A stretch of 64,000 bases of DNA from NCBI GenBank assembly GCA_037200445.1, contig JBBCGH010000001.1, forward strand, positions 2,604,001 to 2,668,000. The letters are read 5' to 3'. A program made the position numbers and the translations under genes. The notes beneath the pieces are model-generated. The model did not search any database. It was not told the DNA's origin and saw only the letters and a list, made by a program, of their open reading frames with translations. This DNA is from Alphaproteobacteria bacterium (GTDB lineage: Bacteria; Pseudomonadota; Alphaproteobacteria; Rhizobiales; Xanthobacteraceae). Positions 27,167 through 35,448 of this stretch are shown one piece after another (the stretch's first letter is position 1; every line of letters begins with the position of its first letter).

Positions 27167-28159
27167 ATGAGCGATCGTGGCAGGCGTTTGCGCATCGCGG
27201 CGTGGGTCATTGGTGCATTGTGTGCAGCAGCCTTGTTGCTGCCGTCGGCCGCACGAGCCGAGTATCCGGACCGGCCGATCCGGTTGATCATCCCGTTCGC
27301 GGCCGGAGGCGCGACCGATATCCTCGGGCGCAGCGTTGCCGATTTCCTCGGGCGTGAGTTCAAGCAGTCGATCATCGTCGAGAACAAGCCCGGCGCCAAC
27401 ACCAGCGTGGCGGCGGACATGGTGGCGCATGCGCCGCCTGACGGTTATACGCTGCTGATCGCCGCGGCCTCGACCCTGGTGCTCAATCCGCTGCTCTACA
27501 AGAAGCCGACGATCGATCCGGCTGCATTCCGGCCGCTCTCGATCATGGTCGAGGTGCCGCTGATCATGGTGGTGAACAAGTCCGTGCCGGCGCAGTCGGT
27601 CGCGGAATTCGCGGCTTACGCGAAGGCAAATCCCGGCAAGGTCAACTATGCATCGTCGGGCGCAGGCGGCCCGCTGCATCTCGCCGGCGAACTGTTCAAC
27701 ATTTCGGCCGGCGTCAGCATGACCCACGTTCCCTATCGCGGCAGCGCGCCGGCGCTCACCGACCTGATCTCCGGACAGGTCCAGGTCATGTTCGATCCGG
27801 TCTCGAGCTCGCTGGAACATGTGCGCGGCGGCTCGCTGCGCGCGCTTGGCGTGACGGCCGCGGAACGCGCAGCGGTGCTGCCCGATGTGCCGACGGTCGC
27901 GGAAAGCGGCCTCGCGAACTTCCGCGCGACCGCCTGGTACGGCCTGGTCGCGCCGAAGGGTATTCCCGACGACATCGCGAGGCGCCTTGTCGCCGCCTGC
28001 GACAAGGCGCTCGCGGATCCCGCATTCCGCAAGCCGCTGGAGAACCTCGGCTACGTGGTGATGCGGCCGGGCGGAGAGCCCGCCTTTGCGACTTTCATCG
28101 CGCAGGAGCACGAGCGCTGGTCGAAGGTCATCAAGTCGCAGAACATCTCGCTCGACTGA
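27167..28159 (+). CDS. Bug/TctC-family periplasmic solute-binding protein
   Basis: Extracytoplasmic binding protein of the tripartite tricarboxylate transporter family, 330 residues. An N-terminal signal peptide (hydrophobic core ending SAARAE, about residue 31) is followed by the family signature YPDRPIRLIIPFAAGGATDI and PGANTSVAADMVAHAPPDGYT, and VNYASSGAGGPLHLAGELF. No TctA/TctB membrane genes are adjacent, as is usual for these abundant orphan receptors; the ligand cannot be deduced. Its last codons recur as a fragment at 29123-29138 (see tandem duplication). Confidence 0.9.
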   Translation: MSDRGRRLRIAAWVIGALCAAALLLPSAARAEYPDRPIRLIIPFAAGGATDILGRSVADFLGREFKQSIIVENKPGANTSVAADMVAHAPPDGYTLLIAAASTLVLNPLLYKKPTIDPAAFRPLSIMVEVPLIMVVNKSVPAQSVAEFAAYAKANPGKVNYASSGAGGPLHLAGELFNISAGVSMTHVPYRGSAPALTDLISGQVQVMFDPVSSSLEHVRGGSLRALGVTAAERAAVLPDVPTVAESGLANFRATAWYGLVAPKGIPDDIARRLVAACDKALADPAFRKPLENLGYVVMRPGGEPAFATFIAQEHERWSKVIKSQNISLD

Positions 28160-28169
28160 GCGCGGACCG

Positions 28170-29138
28170 CTACTTCTTCTTCCGCTTGTCGCCGATCGTG
28201 TCGTAGAGGTTCACCGGCGCGAAATCGTCGGTGAGCAGCTCGCCGGTTTGCACCGTATCGGACTTGTCGCTGCGGCGCGCAAGCAGCTCGGGCAGGGGAA
28301 AGCGGAAGCCGAATTCCCGCTGCATTGCGGTTGCGCGCCCAGCAAGCGTTGCCTCGTCCGGTGCGGGATCCGCCGTCGCGACCACGATCGTCTCGCCCAG
28401 GCCGGTCGGGTAGAGATGCACGTTCGGGAACACCGAACGCAGCGTGAGCAGCGTGGAGGCGAACAGCTTGGTGTTGTCATGCACGTTGAACGCGGCGGCT
28501 CCGCCGGGCGCGAGGCGCTGCTTGACCAGCGCGTAGAACTCCCTGGTCAACAGGTGAAACGGCACATAGCCGCCGTGAAACGCGTCCAACAGGATCAGGT
28601 CATAGGTTGCGCGATTGCGGTTGAGGAACACGCGCCCATCGCCTTCGAGGTAGCGCACGCGCGGTGTCTCTTTTATGCCGAAATACCTCTTTGCGGCGCC
28701 GATAACGCCCGGATCGACCTCGATGGTGTCGATCTGCGCATCGGGAAGGTACCGACCGAGATAGCCGGAGATCGACCCGCCGCCGAGCCCGATCATCAGA
28801 ATCCGGCGCGGCAGCGGCGGATAGAGGACCCCGACCGTCATCAATTGCGTGTAGCGGATCAGGAGGTCGTCGGGGTCGGCAAGGTTCGCGATCGACTCGG
28901 TGTAGTCGTAACCCTTGAGCTGGAACGACATCGTCAGCTCGCGGCCACGCTTGCTGATGAAGATGTCGTTGTACTCGGTCTCGATGTGCGCGATGCGGCC
29001 GTCGGCACGCTTGAGCATATCGGCGCGGATTGCGGGGTCGATCAGTTTCTCGCCGTGGGCATGCGGAGCCACCAGCAACGCCAGAGCGAGCACGAGGGCG
29101 CCGCGCCGCGTTGGAAGCATCGTCAAGTCGCAGAACAT
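28170..29138 (-). CDS. Exported spermidine-synthase-like protein (truncated tandem duplicate)
   Basis: A class I SAM-fold protein related to spermidine synthase: GLGGGSISGYLGRYLPDAQI (nucleotide-binding), LLDAFHGGYVPFHL in place of the classical aminopropyltransferase active site. The 322 residues align with the C-terminal ~310 of the neighbouring 516-residue gene and share its KRKKK end. A hydrophobic N-terminus (RRGALVLALALLVAPHAHGE) resembles a signal peptide. The start is ambiguous: ATG 29138 (MFCDLT...) or ATG 29120 (MLPTRRG...); neither has a clear ribosome-binding site. Follows its parent by 19 bp, so co-transcription is likely. Substrate unknown. Confidence 0.82.
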   Translation of the reverse strand: MFCDLTMLPTRRGALVLALALLVAPHAHGEKLIDPAIRADMLKRADGRIAHIETEYNDIFISKRGRELTMSFQLKGYDYTESIANLADPDDLLIRYTQLMTVGVLYPPLPRRILMIGLGGGSISGYLGRYLPDAQIDTIEVDPGVIGAAKRYFGIKETPRVRYLEGDGRVFLNRNRATYDLILLDAFHGGYVPFHLLTREFYALVKQRLAPGGAAAFNVHDNTKLFASTLLTLRSVFPNVHLYPTGLGETIVVATADPAPDEATLAGRATAMQREFGFRFPLPELLARRSDKSDTVQTGELLTDDFAPVNLYDTIGDKRKKK

Positions 29139-29157
29139 GTCGTTGGACCGGCCGCGG

Positions 29158-30708
29158 CTACTTCTTCTTCCGCTTTTCGCCGATCGTATCGTAGATGCTG
29201 ACGGGCGCGAAATCGTCGGTCAGCAGCTCGCCGGTTTGGCGCACATTGTAATTGTCGTCGCGCCGCGCCAGCAGGGCAGGGAGCGCGAAACGGAAGCCGA
29301 ATTTCTCCTGCAGGGCTTTTGCGCGGGCGCCGAGCGTTTCCGGGTCTGGGGCGGACTCGGCCGTCACGATGGTGATCGCCTCGCCTGCGCCGGATGGATA
29401 GACGTGCACGCTCGGATAGACGGCACGCAGCGTGCGCAGCGTGGATGTGTAGAGCTTGTTCCCGCTGTGCACGTTGAAGACGGCGGCGCCGCCGGGCGCA
29501 AGACGCTGCTTGAGCAGCGCGTAGAACTCCCTGGTCAGCAGGTGGAACGGGATATAGCCGCCCTGAAAGGCATCGACCAGGATCAGGTCGTAGGTATCCT
29601 TGTGGCGGTTGAGAAAGACGCGGCCGTCGCCCTCGTGGTAGCGCACACGCTCGGTCTCGACAATGCCGAAGAATTTCTTCGCCGCCGTGATCACGGCGGG
29701 GTCGAGCTCCACCGTTTCGATCGTCGCATCCGGCATGAAGCGGCCAAGATAGGTCGAGATCGAGCCGCCTCCCAGACCAAGCATCAACACACGTTTCACC
29801 TCGGGCGGGTAGACGACGCCGAGAGTCATCATTTGGGTATATTTGGAGGGCAGATCGTCGGGATCGGTCAGGTTCGCAATCGACTCGGTGTAGTCGTGGC
29901 CTTTGAATTGAAACGATAGCGTCAGTTCATTGCGCCGCTTGCCGACGAAGATGTCGTTGTATTCGGTCTCGATGTGCGCGACCTGGCCGTCCTTGTGCTT
30001 CAGCATTTCGGCGCGGATCTTCGTATCGATCAGATGCTCGGCGCGCGCGGTCGGCGCACCAAGCGCAAGAATCGCGAGCACGAGCACGCCGCGCTTGCGT
30101 TGTCCGACTGCGATCAGAAGCAGTCCGGAGAGTACGCCGGCGATGCCGAGCGTGAACGTGATCGCGCGTGTCCCGATCCAGGGGATCAGAATGAAAGTCG
30201 TACCGAGCGTGCCGAGGATGCTGCCGAACGTGGAGATGCCGTAGACGAAACCGGACGTGCGGCCCGAATGCTGGGCCGATTGCAGCAACAACCGGATGCC
30301 GAAGGGCGAGTACATGCCCAAAAACGTCACTGGGAAGAACAGGATCACGAAAGCAGCCGCGAGGCTGCCGGTCCGCACATCGTCGATTCCCGCCAGCACG
30401 GCCTCCATCAGCCATTCGGAAAAGAACGGGAGCACGAGGACATAGGCCGCGCCGATGAGGACCGTCGCGCCTAGCACAGTGGCGGACGGGTGGCGGTCGG
30501 CCGCGAGCCCGCCGACGAAATAACCGAGGCACAGTGCGGCGAGCACGGTCGAGATCAGCGACGCCCAGGTATAGATGCCGCTGCCGAAATAGGGGTTGAG
30601 GTAGCGCGAGCCGAGCATTTCGAAGCTCATCACGATCGCGCCGGTGACAAAGGCAACCAGATAGATAATGGCGGGAAAGGCCCGCGTGGGGCCGGCAGGC
30701 TCATGCAT
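29158..30708 (-). CDS. Membrane-fused spermidine synthase-like protein
   Basis: 516 residues: an N-terminal region (about 1-225) with six or seven hydrophobic helices beginning AIIYLVAFVTGAIVMSFEML, then a soluble spermidine-synthase-like domain with LGLGGGSISTYLGRFMPDAT and LVDAFQGGYIPFHLLTREFY. This is the architecture annotated as fused MFS/spermidine synthase in many bacteria. The last hydrophobic segment ends in PTARA, like a signal-peptidase site, so the domain probably faces the periplasm. Putrescine aminopropylation is not established for this family. First gene of a two-gene minus-strand unit. Confidence 0.82.
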   Translation of the reverse strand: MHEPAGPTRAFPAIIYLVAFVTGAIVMSFEMLGSRYLNPYFGSGIYTWASLISTVLAALCLGYFVGGLAADRHPSATVLGATVLIGAAYVLVLPFFSEWLMEAVLAGIDDVRTGSLAAAFVILFFPVTFLGMYSPFGIRLLLQSAQHSGRTSGFVYGISTFGSILGTLGTTFILIPWIGTRAITFTLGIAGVLSGLLLIAVGQRKRGVLVLAILALGAPTARAEHLIDTKIRAEMLKHKDGQVAHIETEYNDIFVGKRRNELTLSFQFKGHDYTESIANLTDPDDLPSKYTQMMTLGVVYPPEVKRVLMLGLGGGSISTYLGRFMPDATIETVELDPAVITAAKKFFGIVETERVRYHEGDGRVFLNRHKDTYDLILVDAFQGGYIPFHLLTREFYALLKQRLAPGGAAVFNVHSGNKLYTSTLRTLRAVYPSVHVYPSGAGEAITIVTAESAPDPETLGARAKALQEKFGFRFALPALLARRDDNYNVRQTGELLTDDFAPVSIYDTIGEKRKKK

Positions 30709-30784
30709 GCCGCAACTCTAGCCGGGCGCCGGTGCGGCCGGAAGCGCAGTTGCCGGGCCGGGACGGGGTGTGGCAGCAAGTCTC

Positions 30785-31435
30785 ATGCTTCGCATGGTCC
30801 TTGCCGCCCTCGTGATCGCCATGTCCGCTCCCGCCAGTGCGCAGAACCGCGACCAGGCGCTGATCGCAGCGGCCGGGGAGGGCGATCTTGCGGCCGCGGA
30901 GCGCCTGATTCGTGAGGGCGCGAGTGTTGCGGCATGCGATGGCCGCGGGCGGACGGCGCTGCTCGCCGCGACCCACGCCAACCACGTGGCGGTCGCGCGG
31001 GCGCTGATCGCGGCCGGGGCGGACGTCAACGCCAAGGACAATATGGGAGACTCGGCGTTCCTCTATGCGGGTGCGGAAGGCCGCATCGAGATTCTTAAAA
31101 TGGCGCTGCCGACCGCCGAGCTGAAGAGCACCAATCGCTACGGAGGCACGGCGCTGATCCCCGCCGCGCATCACGGGCACGTCGAGGCGGTGCGCATCCT
31201 GCTCGGTACCGCGATCGACAAGGATCACGTCAACAAGCTCGGCTGGACCGCGCTTCTGGAGGCGGTGATCCTCGGCGACGGCGGGCCGGTGCACACCGAG
31301 ATCGTGCGGCTGCTCGTCGAGGCTGGCGCAAACGTGAATATCGTGGACCGCGACGGCGTCACGCCGCTCGCGCATGCGAGGCGGCATGGTTACGGGGCGA
31401 TAGTTCGCATTCTCGAGGCAAGAGCCGCGCGTTAG
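30785..31435 (+). CDS. Exported ankyrin-repeat protein
   Basis: About 216 residues with a signal peptide (MLRMVLAALVIAMSAPASAQ) and roughly five ankyrin repeats: the pattern DGRGRTALLAATHANHVAVA, AGADVNAKDNMGDSAFLYAG, YGGTALIPAAHHGHVEAVRI, LGWTALLEAV and DGVTPLAHARRHGY. Ankyrin folds mediate protein binding; a periplasmic target is not identifiable. GTG 30770 is an in-frame alternative start. Its stop overlaps the convergent metallophosphoesterase stop by 4 nt (31432-31435). Confidence 0.87.
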   Translation: MLRMVLAALVIAMSAPASAQNRDQALIAAAGEGDLAAAERLIREGASVAACDGRGRTALLAATHANHVAVARALIAAGADVNAKDNMGDSAFLYAGAEGRIEILKMALPTAELKSTNRYGGTALIPAAHHGHVEAVRILLGTAIDKDHVNKLGWTALLEAVILGDGGPVHTEIVRLLVEAGANVNIVDRDGVTPLAHARRHGYGAIVRILEARAAR

Positions 31436-32175
31436 CGCGCAAATCCCGTGCGCAGCCACTGCGCCCAGTCTTCGCGGCCCTTCTCGGTGGCGCGTTTGGC
31501 GGCGCCATCCCAATCGTAGGCGACCACGCGGAACGAAACCCGCCACGGGTCCGCCGCTTTGGCGCGTTCCAGCACGGCATAGCGGGCGTGCGGCGCCCCG
31601 GTCTCGGTCGCATGGTTGAACGGCTCGAGGTCGCTGAAGGCCTGCAACCCCACGCTTCCGGGATTGATCACCGTGCGCCCGTCGATCAGCCCGACATGGC
31701 GCGGCACATGCGTGTGTCCGCACAGAATGAACGGCGTATGTTCGCTGCCGAGGCGGCGGCTTATTTCCGCTTGTGTCGCGAGCCGCATGTGGCCGTTCTG
31801 CTCTACGGTCTCCAGCAGGTAGGTGTTGTCGCTGCCCGGGGTGCCGTGGCAGAGGAAGATGTTCTCGACGGTCGCCGTGTCTTCCAGCGTCGAAAGCCAC
31901 GCATGATGGTGGTTCTTCAGCTCGGAGAACGCCGTGGCGTCGGAGCGGCCCATTGTGTCCGGCGTTTTTTCCAGGAGCCAACGGTCGTGATTGCCGCGAA
32001 TGGTGGTCCAAGCAAGGCTCATCAGCACATCGGCGGTCTCCGCCGCCTCGAGCGGGCCGGAGACGCAGTCGCCGAGATTGACGATGCTGTCAGGCGCGAC
32101 CTGCTTGATGTCGTCCATCACGGCGCGCAGCGCGCGCACGTTGCCATGAATGTCGGCGACGACCGCGATGCGCAT
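31432..32175 (-). CDS. YfcE/MJ0936-type metallophosphoesterase
   Basis: Calcineurin-like phosphoesterase, 247 residues. Metal-binding motifs read in order: ADIHGN (DxH), GDCVSG (GD), RGNHD (GNHD), CHGTPGSDN, and CGHTHVPR (GHxH). Such proteins cleave phosphodiesters or phosphomonoesters with a binuclear metal centre; the substrate cannot be inferred. ATG at 32175 shares one base with the upstream deacetylase stop (TAATG), so the two are translationally linked. An in-frame extension upstream runs into that gene and is rejected. Confidence 0.9.
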   Translation of the reverse strand: MRIAVVADIHGNVRALRAVMDDIKQVAPDSIVNLGDCVSGPLEAAETADVLMSLAWTTIRGNHDRWLLEKTPDTMGRSDATAFSELKNHHHAWLSTLEDTATVENIFLCHGTPGSDNTYLLETVEQNGHMRLATQAEISRRLGSEHTPFILCGHTHVPRHVGLIDGRTVINPGSVGLQAFSDLEPFNHATETGAPHARYAVLERAKAADPWRVSFRVVAYDWDGAAKRATEKGREDWAQWLRTGFAR

Positions 32176-33074
32176 TACGCGGCGTGCTCCTTGGCGTAGC
32201 GCGCGACGTCGGCGTGGGTCGCGAACCACACGCCTGGCCGTGACTTCGCGTGGCGGATCAGCTCCTCGACGATCCAGATGCGCGAGCGATAGCCGATGAT
32301 GTGTGGATGCGTGGTGATCTGGCAAATGCCGCCATCCTCGTAGGCGGCATCGAACTCGCGGCGGAATATGTCGAACACGGCTTCCGGCGGCATTTGCGGG
32401 CGCAGCGACTGGAAGCGATGCATCATGAAATACACGGCATCGTCGCGCACCCACTCGACCGGGAGTTCGACCACGCCGGTCGGCTCGCCGTCCATCACAA
32501 GCTCGTAGCAGTCCTCATCGGCCATCAGCGAGGAATCGTAGAGCAGGCCCATTTCCTTGGTGATGCGCAGCGTGTGCGGCGAGAAGTCCCACGAAGCGGT
32601 GCGCGCGCCGACCGGGCGCACGCCGGTGATCTTCTCCAGCGTGTCGGCCGCGCGCTGCATGATGTCTTTCTCGGCGTCGTAGGGCAGCACCGAATTCAAC
32701 TCGTGGATCCAGCTATGGATGCCGATCTCATGGCCCTCGGCGATCACCCGGCGCTGCTCGTCCGGATGCAGCAGCGCCGCGACCGCGGGAACGTAGAACG
32801 TCGCCGGTACGTCATGCTTCTGCAGCATCTTCAGGATGCGCGGTACGCCGACGCGGTTGCCGTACTGGCCCCAGGCGAGGCGGCCGATCGACTTGCCGCC
32901 TTCGCGCAGCTCGTTGGTTTCGTGATCGCTATCGAACGAGATCGCGAAGGCGCAGCGCGCCCCGTTCTTCCAGGTTTTCGGCCGCAGCGTGCGTCCGGCG
33001 CGCACCTGGTTCACCAGTTTGCGCCAGTGCGCCTCCGGCCACTGCCACGGTTCCAGCGGCTTCTGCTCGGTCAT
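32175..33074 (-). CDS. Polysaccharide deacetylase (NodB-homology) family protein
   Basis: 299 residues with a carbohydrate-esterase family 4 fold. Seen: AFAISFDSDHET (first Asp motif), EGHEIGIHSWIHE (the HxxxH-like metal motif), and GARTASWDFSPHTLRITKEM. Members act on N-acetylated glycans or, as in allantoinase-like and imidase-like PuuE members, on cyclic amides; the WxYGxR-like GQYGNRVG makes the latter possible. ATG 33074 has GGGAGA 6-7 nt upstream. Overlaps the phosphoesterase start by one base. Confidence 0.85.
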   Translation of the reverse strand: MTEQKPLEPWQWPEAHWRKLVNQVRAGRTLRPKTWKNGARCAFAISFDSDHETNELREGGKSIGRLAWGQYGNRVGVPRILKMLQKHDVPATFYVPAVAALLHPDEQRRVIAEGHEIGIHSWIHELNSVLPYDAEKDIMQRAADTLEKITGVRPVGARTASWDFSPHTLRITKEMGLLYDSSLMADEDCYELVMDGEPTGVVELPVEWVRDDAVYFMMHRFQSLRPQMPPEAVFDIFRREFDAAYEDGGICQITTHPHIIGYRSRIWIVEELIRHAKSRPGVWFATHADVARYAKEHAA

Positions 33075-33096
33075 CGACGTCTCCCGGTACACTTTT

Positions 33097-33144
33097 GCGC
33101 ATGGCCTTGTCCGAAAACCGGGTCCCACTTTTCGGGGCCATGCG
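33097..33144. repeat. Dispersed hairpin repeat, copy 1
   Basis: GCATGGCC (33099-33106) and GGCCATGC (33136-33143) flank TTGTCCGAAAACCGGGTCCC and ACTTTTCGGG. The core CTTGTCCGAAAACCGG-TCCCACTTTTCGGG recurs at 55210-55242, so this is a dispersed element, not part of either flanking gene. It is familiar from rhizobial genomes as a short intergenic palindrome. Confidence 0.8.
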
Positions 33145-33149
33145 GCGAG

Positions 33150-33911
33150 CTAGTACGGCGATCCCGTCACGGGGAGGATCTGCCCGGTAATCCATGAAGC
33201 ATAATCGGAAGCAAGGAACAGCACAGCATCGGCGATGTCATCAGGGGTTCCCATGCGGCGCATGGCGATCCGTTCGACGAAGGCTTTCTGTCCTTCGGCT
33301 CCCCAGCCTTCCCATTGCGGCTCGTAGTCCGGGCTGGTGCGCAGGAACCCGGGGGCGACGGTATTCACCGTGATGCCGAACTGGCCGAGCTCGTGGGATA
33401 GCTGGCGCACCAGCCCAAGCTGGCCGTGCTTGGCCGACGCATAGGCCTGAATGCCGGTCAGGCTCGGCGCGGTCGCGGCGCGGCTGGAGATCGTCACGAT
33501 GCGGCCCTTGCCGGCGCGTTTCATGCCGGGCGCGACCGCCTGCGCGAACAGGAACGCGCCGGTCAGGTTGGCATCCACGATCTGGTGGAAGTCCTCGACC
33601 GGCACGTCTTCCAGAGGCCTCGGCCGCTGGCCGCGAATGCCCCCCGCCACATAGACCAGCACATCGACCGCGCCCCCGGCGTCGCGAACCACGCCTTCGA
33701 CCGACGCCTTGTCGGTCACGTCGACCTTGGCGGCCCGCACCGAGCCGGGTCCGGTTTTCGCCGGGCCCGCGTAGATCTCGACCTCCTCGAACAGGCGATC
33801 ACAGGCGGTCACGGCACCGCCGTTCTCGGCGAACGCGACCGCAATGGCGTGGCCGATGCCGCGCGCGGCGCCGGCCACGATGATGCGCTTGCCCTCGAAC
33901 GTGATCAGCAT
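33150..33911 (-). CDS. SDR-family NAD(P)-dependent oxidoreductase
   Basis: Classical short-chain dehydrogenase, 253 residues. Cofactor motif VAGAARGIG (residues 12-20), YVAGG in place of NNAG, catalytic Ser in ISSRAATAP, and YASAK with the Tyr-Lys pair, then PGFLRTSP after the conserved Asn-Thr-Val. The acidic residue after beta-2 (CDRLFEE) favours NAD(H). Downstream gene on the same strand is the deacetylase, separated by the dispersed repeat; upstream is the MFS transporter (13 bp), suggesting uptake and oxidation of one organic substrate. Confidence 0.9.
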   Translation of the reverse strand: MLITFEGKRIIVAGAARGIGHAIAVAFAENGGAVTACDRLFEEVEIYAGPAKTGPGSVRAAKVDVTDKASVEGVVRDAGGAVDVLVYVAGGIRGQRPRPLEDVPVEDFHQIVDANLTGAFLFAQAVAPGMKRAGKGRIVTISSRAATAPSLTGIQAYASAKHGQLGLVRQLSHELGQFGITVNTVAPGFLRTSPDYEPQWEGWGAEGQKAFVERIAMRRMGTPDDIADAVLFLASDYASWITGQILPVTGSPY

Positions 33912-33924
33912 GCGCTAGATGATA

Positions 33925-35190
33925 TCAGGCCAGTGGCTCGTGCGCCGTCTCGCGCATCATCGCGATCACGATGGTCGAAACGATCGCCGCCGCCATCAGG
34001 TAGAATGTATGCGCGAGCGGCGAGCCGAAGTGATCGATCAGATAGATCGAGATCGCCGGCGCGAATCCGCCGAAGATCGCGACCGCAAGCGCGTAGCCCG
34101 ACGTCATCCAGGTCGAGCGCAGGCGCGTCGGGAACATCTCGGCGATCGCCGCCGGTCCCGCGCCCGAGAAGCACGAGATCAGAATCGCGAAGAAGATCTG
34201 CACCATGATGAGCTGCGCAAGCGAAGCGCCCGAAACCAGGAAATGGAAGATCGGGTAGGGCACGACGATGAAGGCGATGCAGCAGGCGAGCAGCAGCGGT
34301 TTGCGGCCCCACGTATCCGAGAGCTTGCCCATGATCGGAATCGCGACCATCAGGACCAGCAACCCGATCGTGTTCGCCCACAGCGCCGCGGAGGCGCTGA
34401 GTTTGACGTACTTCTGTGTGTACGTCGGCATGTAGCTCAGCAGGATGTAAAAGCAGACCGTCCACACGATGGTGAAGCCGAAGGCGCGTGCCGCCATCGT
34501 GAGGCCAGTCTCCGTCGATGTGGGAGCAACCGGCTCGGTTTTCGCCTTGGTGTAGGCGGGCGTTTCGTCGATCGTGCGCCGCATCCACAGGCCCACCGGC
34601 CCGAGAATGCCGCCGAGCAGGAAGGGGATACGCCAGCCCCAGGCATCCATCTGTTCCGGGCTCAGAACCGTGTTCATCAGCGCCGCGATTGCGGAGCCGA
34701 GCAGGAGACCTGCGACCACGCTCAGCTGCTGGAAGCTGCCGTAGAAGCCGCGCTGGTCCTGCGGCGCCCATTCGACGATGTATGCGGTGGACGAGCCCCA
34801 TTCGCCGCCGGCAGAGAAGCCCTGCATCAACCGCGCGAGGACAAGCAGCATCGGCGCCGCGATGCCGATCGCCGCATAGGTCGGCAGGATGCCGACCAGC
34901 ACGGTGCCGATCGCCATCAGCGCGATGGTGATCAGCAATGCGGTCTTGCGGCCGTGCGTGTCCCCGACGCGGCCCAGGATGATTCCGCCGAGCGGCCGCG
35001 CCACGAAGCCGAGGCCATAGGCGAGAAAGGTCGAGAGCAGGGCGGTGACCTCATCGCCTTGCGGAAAGAACTTCCTCGCGATGATCACCGCCACGAAGGC
35101 GTAGACCGAGAAATCGTACCACTCGAGTACGTTGCCGATCACGGCCGCGCTTACGGCGCGCCGCGTCTGCGCCTGAACTGGACTATGCAT
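33925..35190 (-). CDS. MFS transporter, metabolite:H+ symporter (MHS) family
   Basis: Inner-membrane proton symporter, 421 residues, with 12 predicted hydrophobic helices. MHS signatures: VIGNVLEWYDFSVYAFVAVI at the N-terminus, GRVGDTHGRKTAL and MQGFSAGGEWGSS, similar to KgtP, ProP and ShiA relatives that move dicarboxylates, betaines or shikimate. ATG 35190 is preferred because GGGGGAG lies 7 nt upstream. Stands at the head of a minus-strand group with the SDR gene and is divergent from degP. Confidence 0.9.
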   Translation of the reverse strand: MHSPVQAQTRRAVSAAVIGNVLEWYDFSVYAFVAVIIARKFFPQGDEVTALLSTFLAYGLGFVARPLGGIILGRVGDTHGRKTALLITIALMAIGTVLVGILPTYAAIGIAAPMLLVLARLMQGFSAGGEWGSSTAYIVEWAPQDQRGFYGSFQQLSVVAGLLLGSAIAALMNTVLSPEQMDAWGWRIPFLLGGILGPVGLWMRRTIDETPAYTKAKTEPVAPTSTETGLTMAARAFGFTIVWTVCFYILLSYMPTYTQKYVKLSASAALWANTIGLLVLMVAIPIMGKLSDTWGRKPLLLACCIAFIVVPYPIFHFLVSGASLAQLIMVQIFFAILISCFSGAGPAAIAEMFPTRLRSTWMTSGYALAVAIFGGFAPAISIYLIDHFGSPLAHTFYLMAAAIVSTIVIAMMRETAHEPLA

Positions 35191-35448
35191 GGTTCGCTCC
35201 CCCAACCCCCAGAAAAGCGCCGTTCCCCCGCGGTCTTGTACGACCGTTCTGGTGTGCGAGTGTGGGGGGAAGTTTACGTTCGCGCAATCGCGCCGCCACG
35301 TCGCAATGCTGTAGATTGCACGCGTCAGGTGCAGGATTCGGGCCCGCGCAGGCTGGATACTCCGAGACCTTTCAACCCGCGAAAGCCTGCCCTTCTACTG
35401 CCCGAGTTAAGCCTCTATATCTGCTGCGAAATAGCCGGGATTTTCCCC
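35191..35448. other. Divergent intergenic region, MFS gene / degP
   Basis: 258 bp with no credible gene. It must hold promoters for both the minus-strand transporter group and the plus-strand degP chain. I see no box pair strong enough to name; CGGGCCCG-like and GGGGGGAAG tracts are present. The long open frame that crosses it on the plus strand is high-GC read-through antisense to the MFS gene. Confidence 0.5.

Noticed and set aside
28086-29919. Two plus-strand frames (371 and 334 codons) opposite the synthase genes
   Set aside because: Their similarity to each other is explained by the duplication of the underlying minus-strand genes; neither has a credible start or domain.
30785-31435. 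Ankyrin-repeat protein as a secreted host effector
   Set aside because: Repeats alone do not indicate an effector; there is a standard Sec signal peptide and no secretion-system genes nearby, so a periplasmic role is simpler.
33919-35448. Plus-strand extension of degP by about 510 codons
   Set aside because: It is antisense to the MFS transporter and precedes a proper signal peptide at 35449; only the degP part has family motifs.
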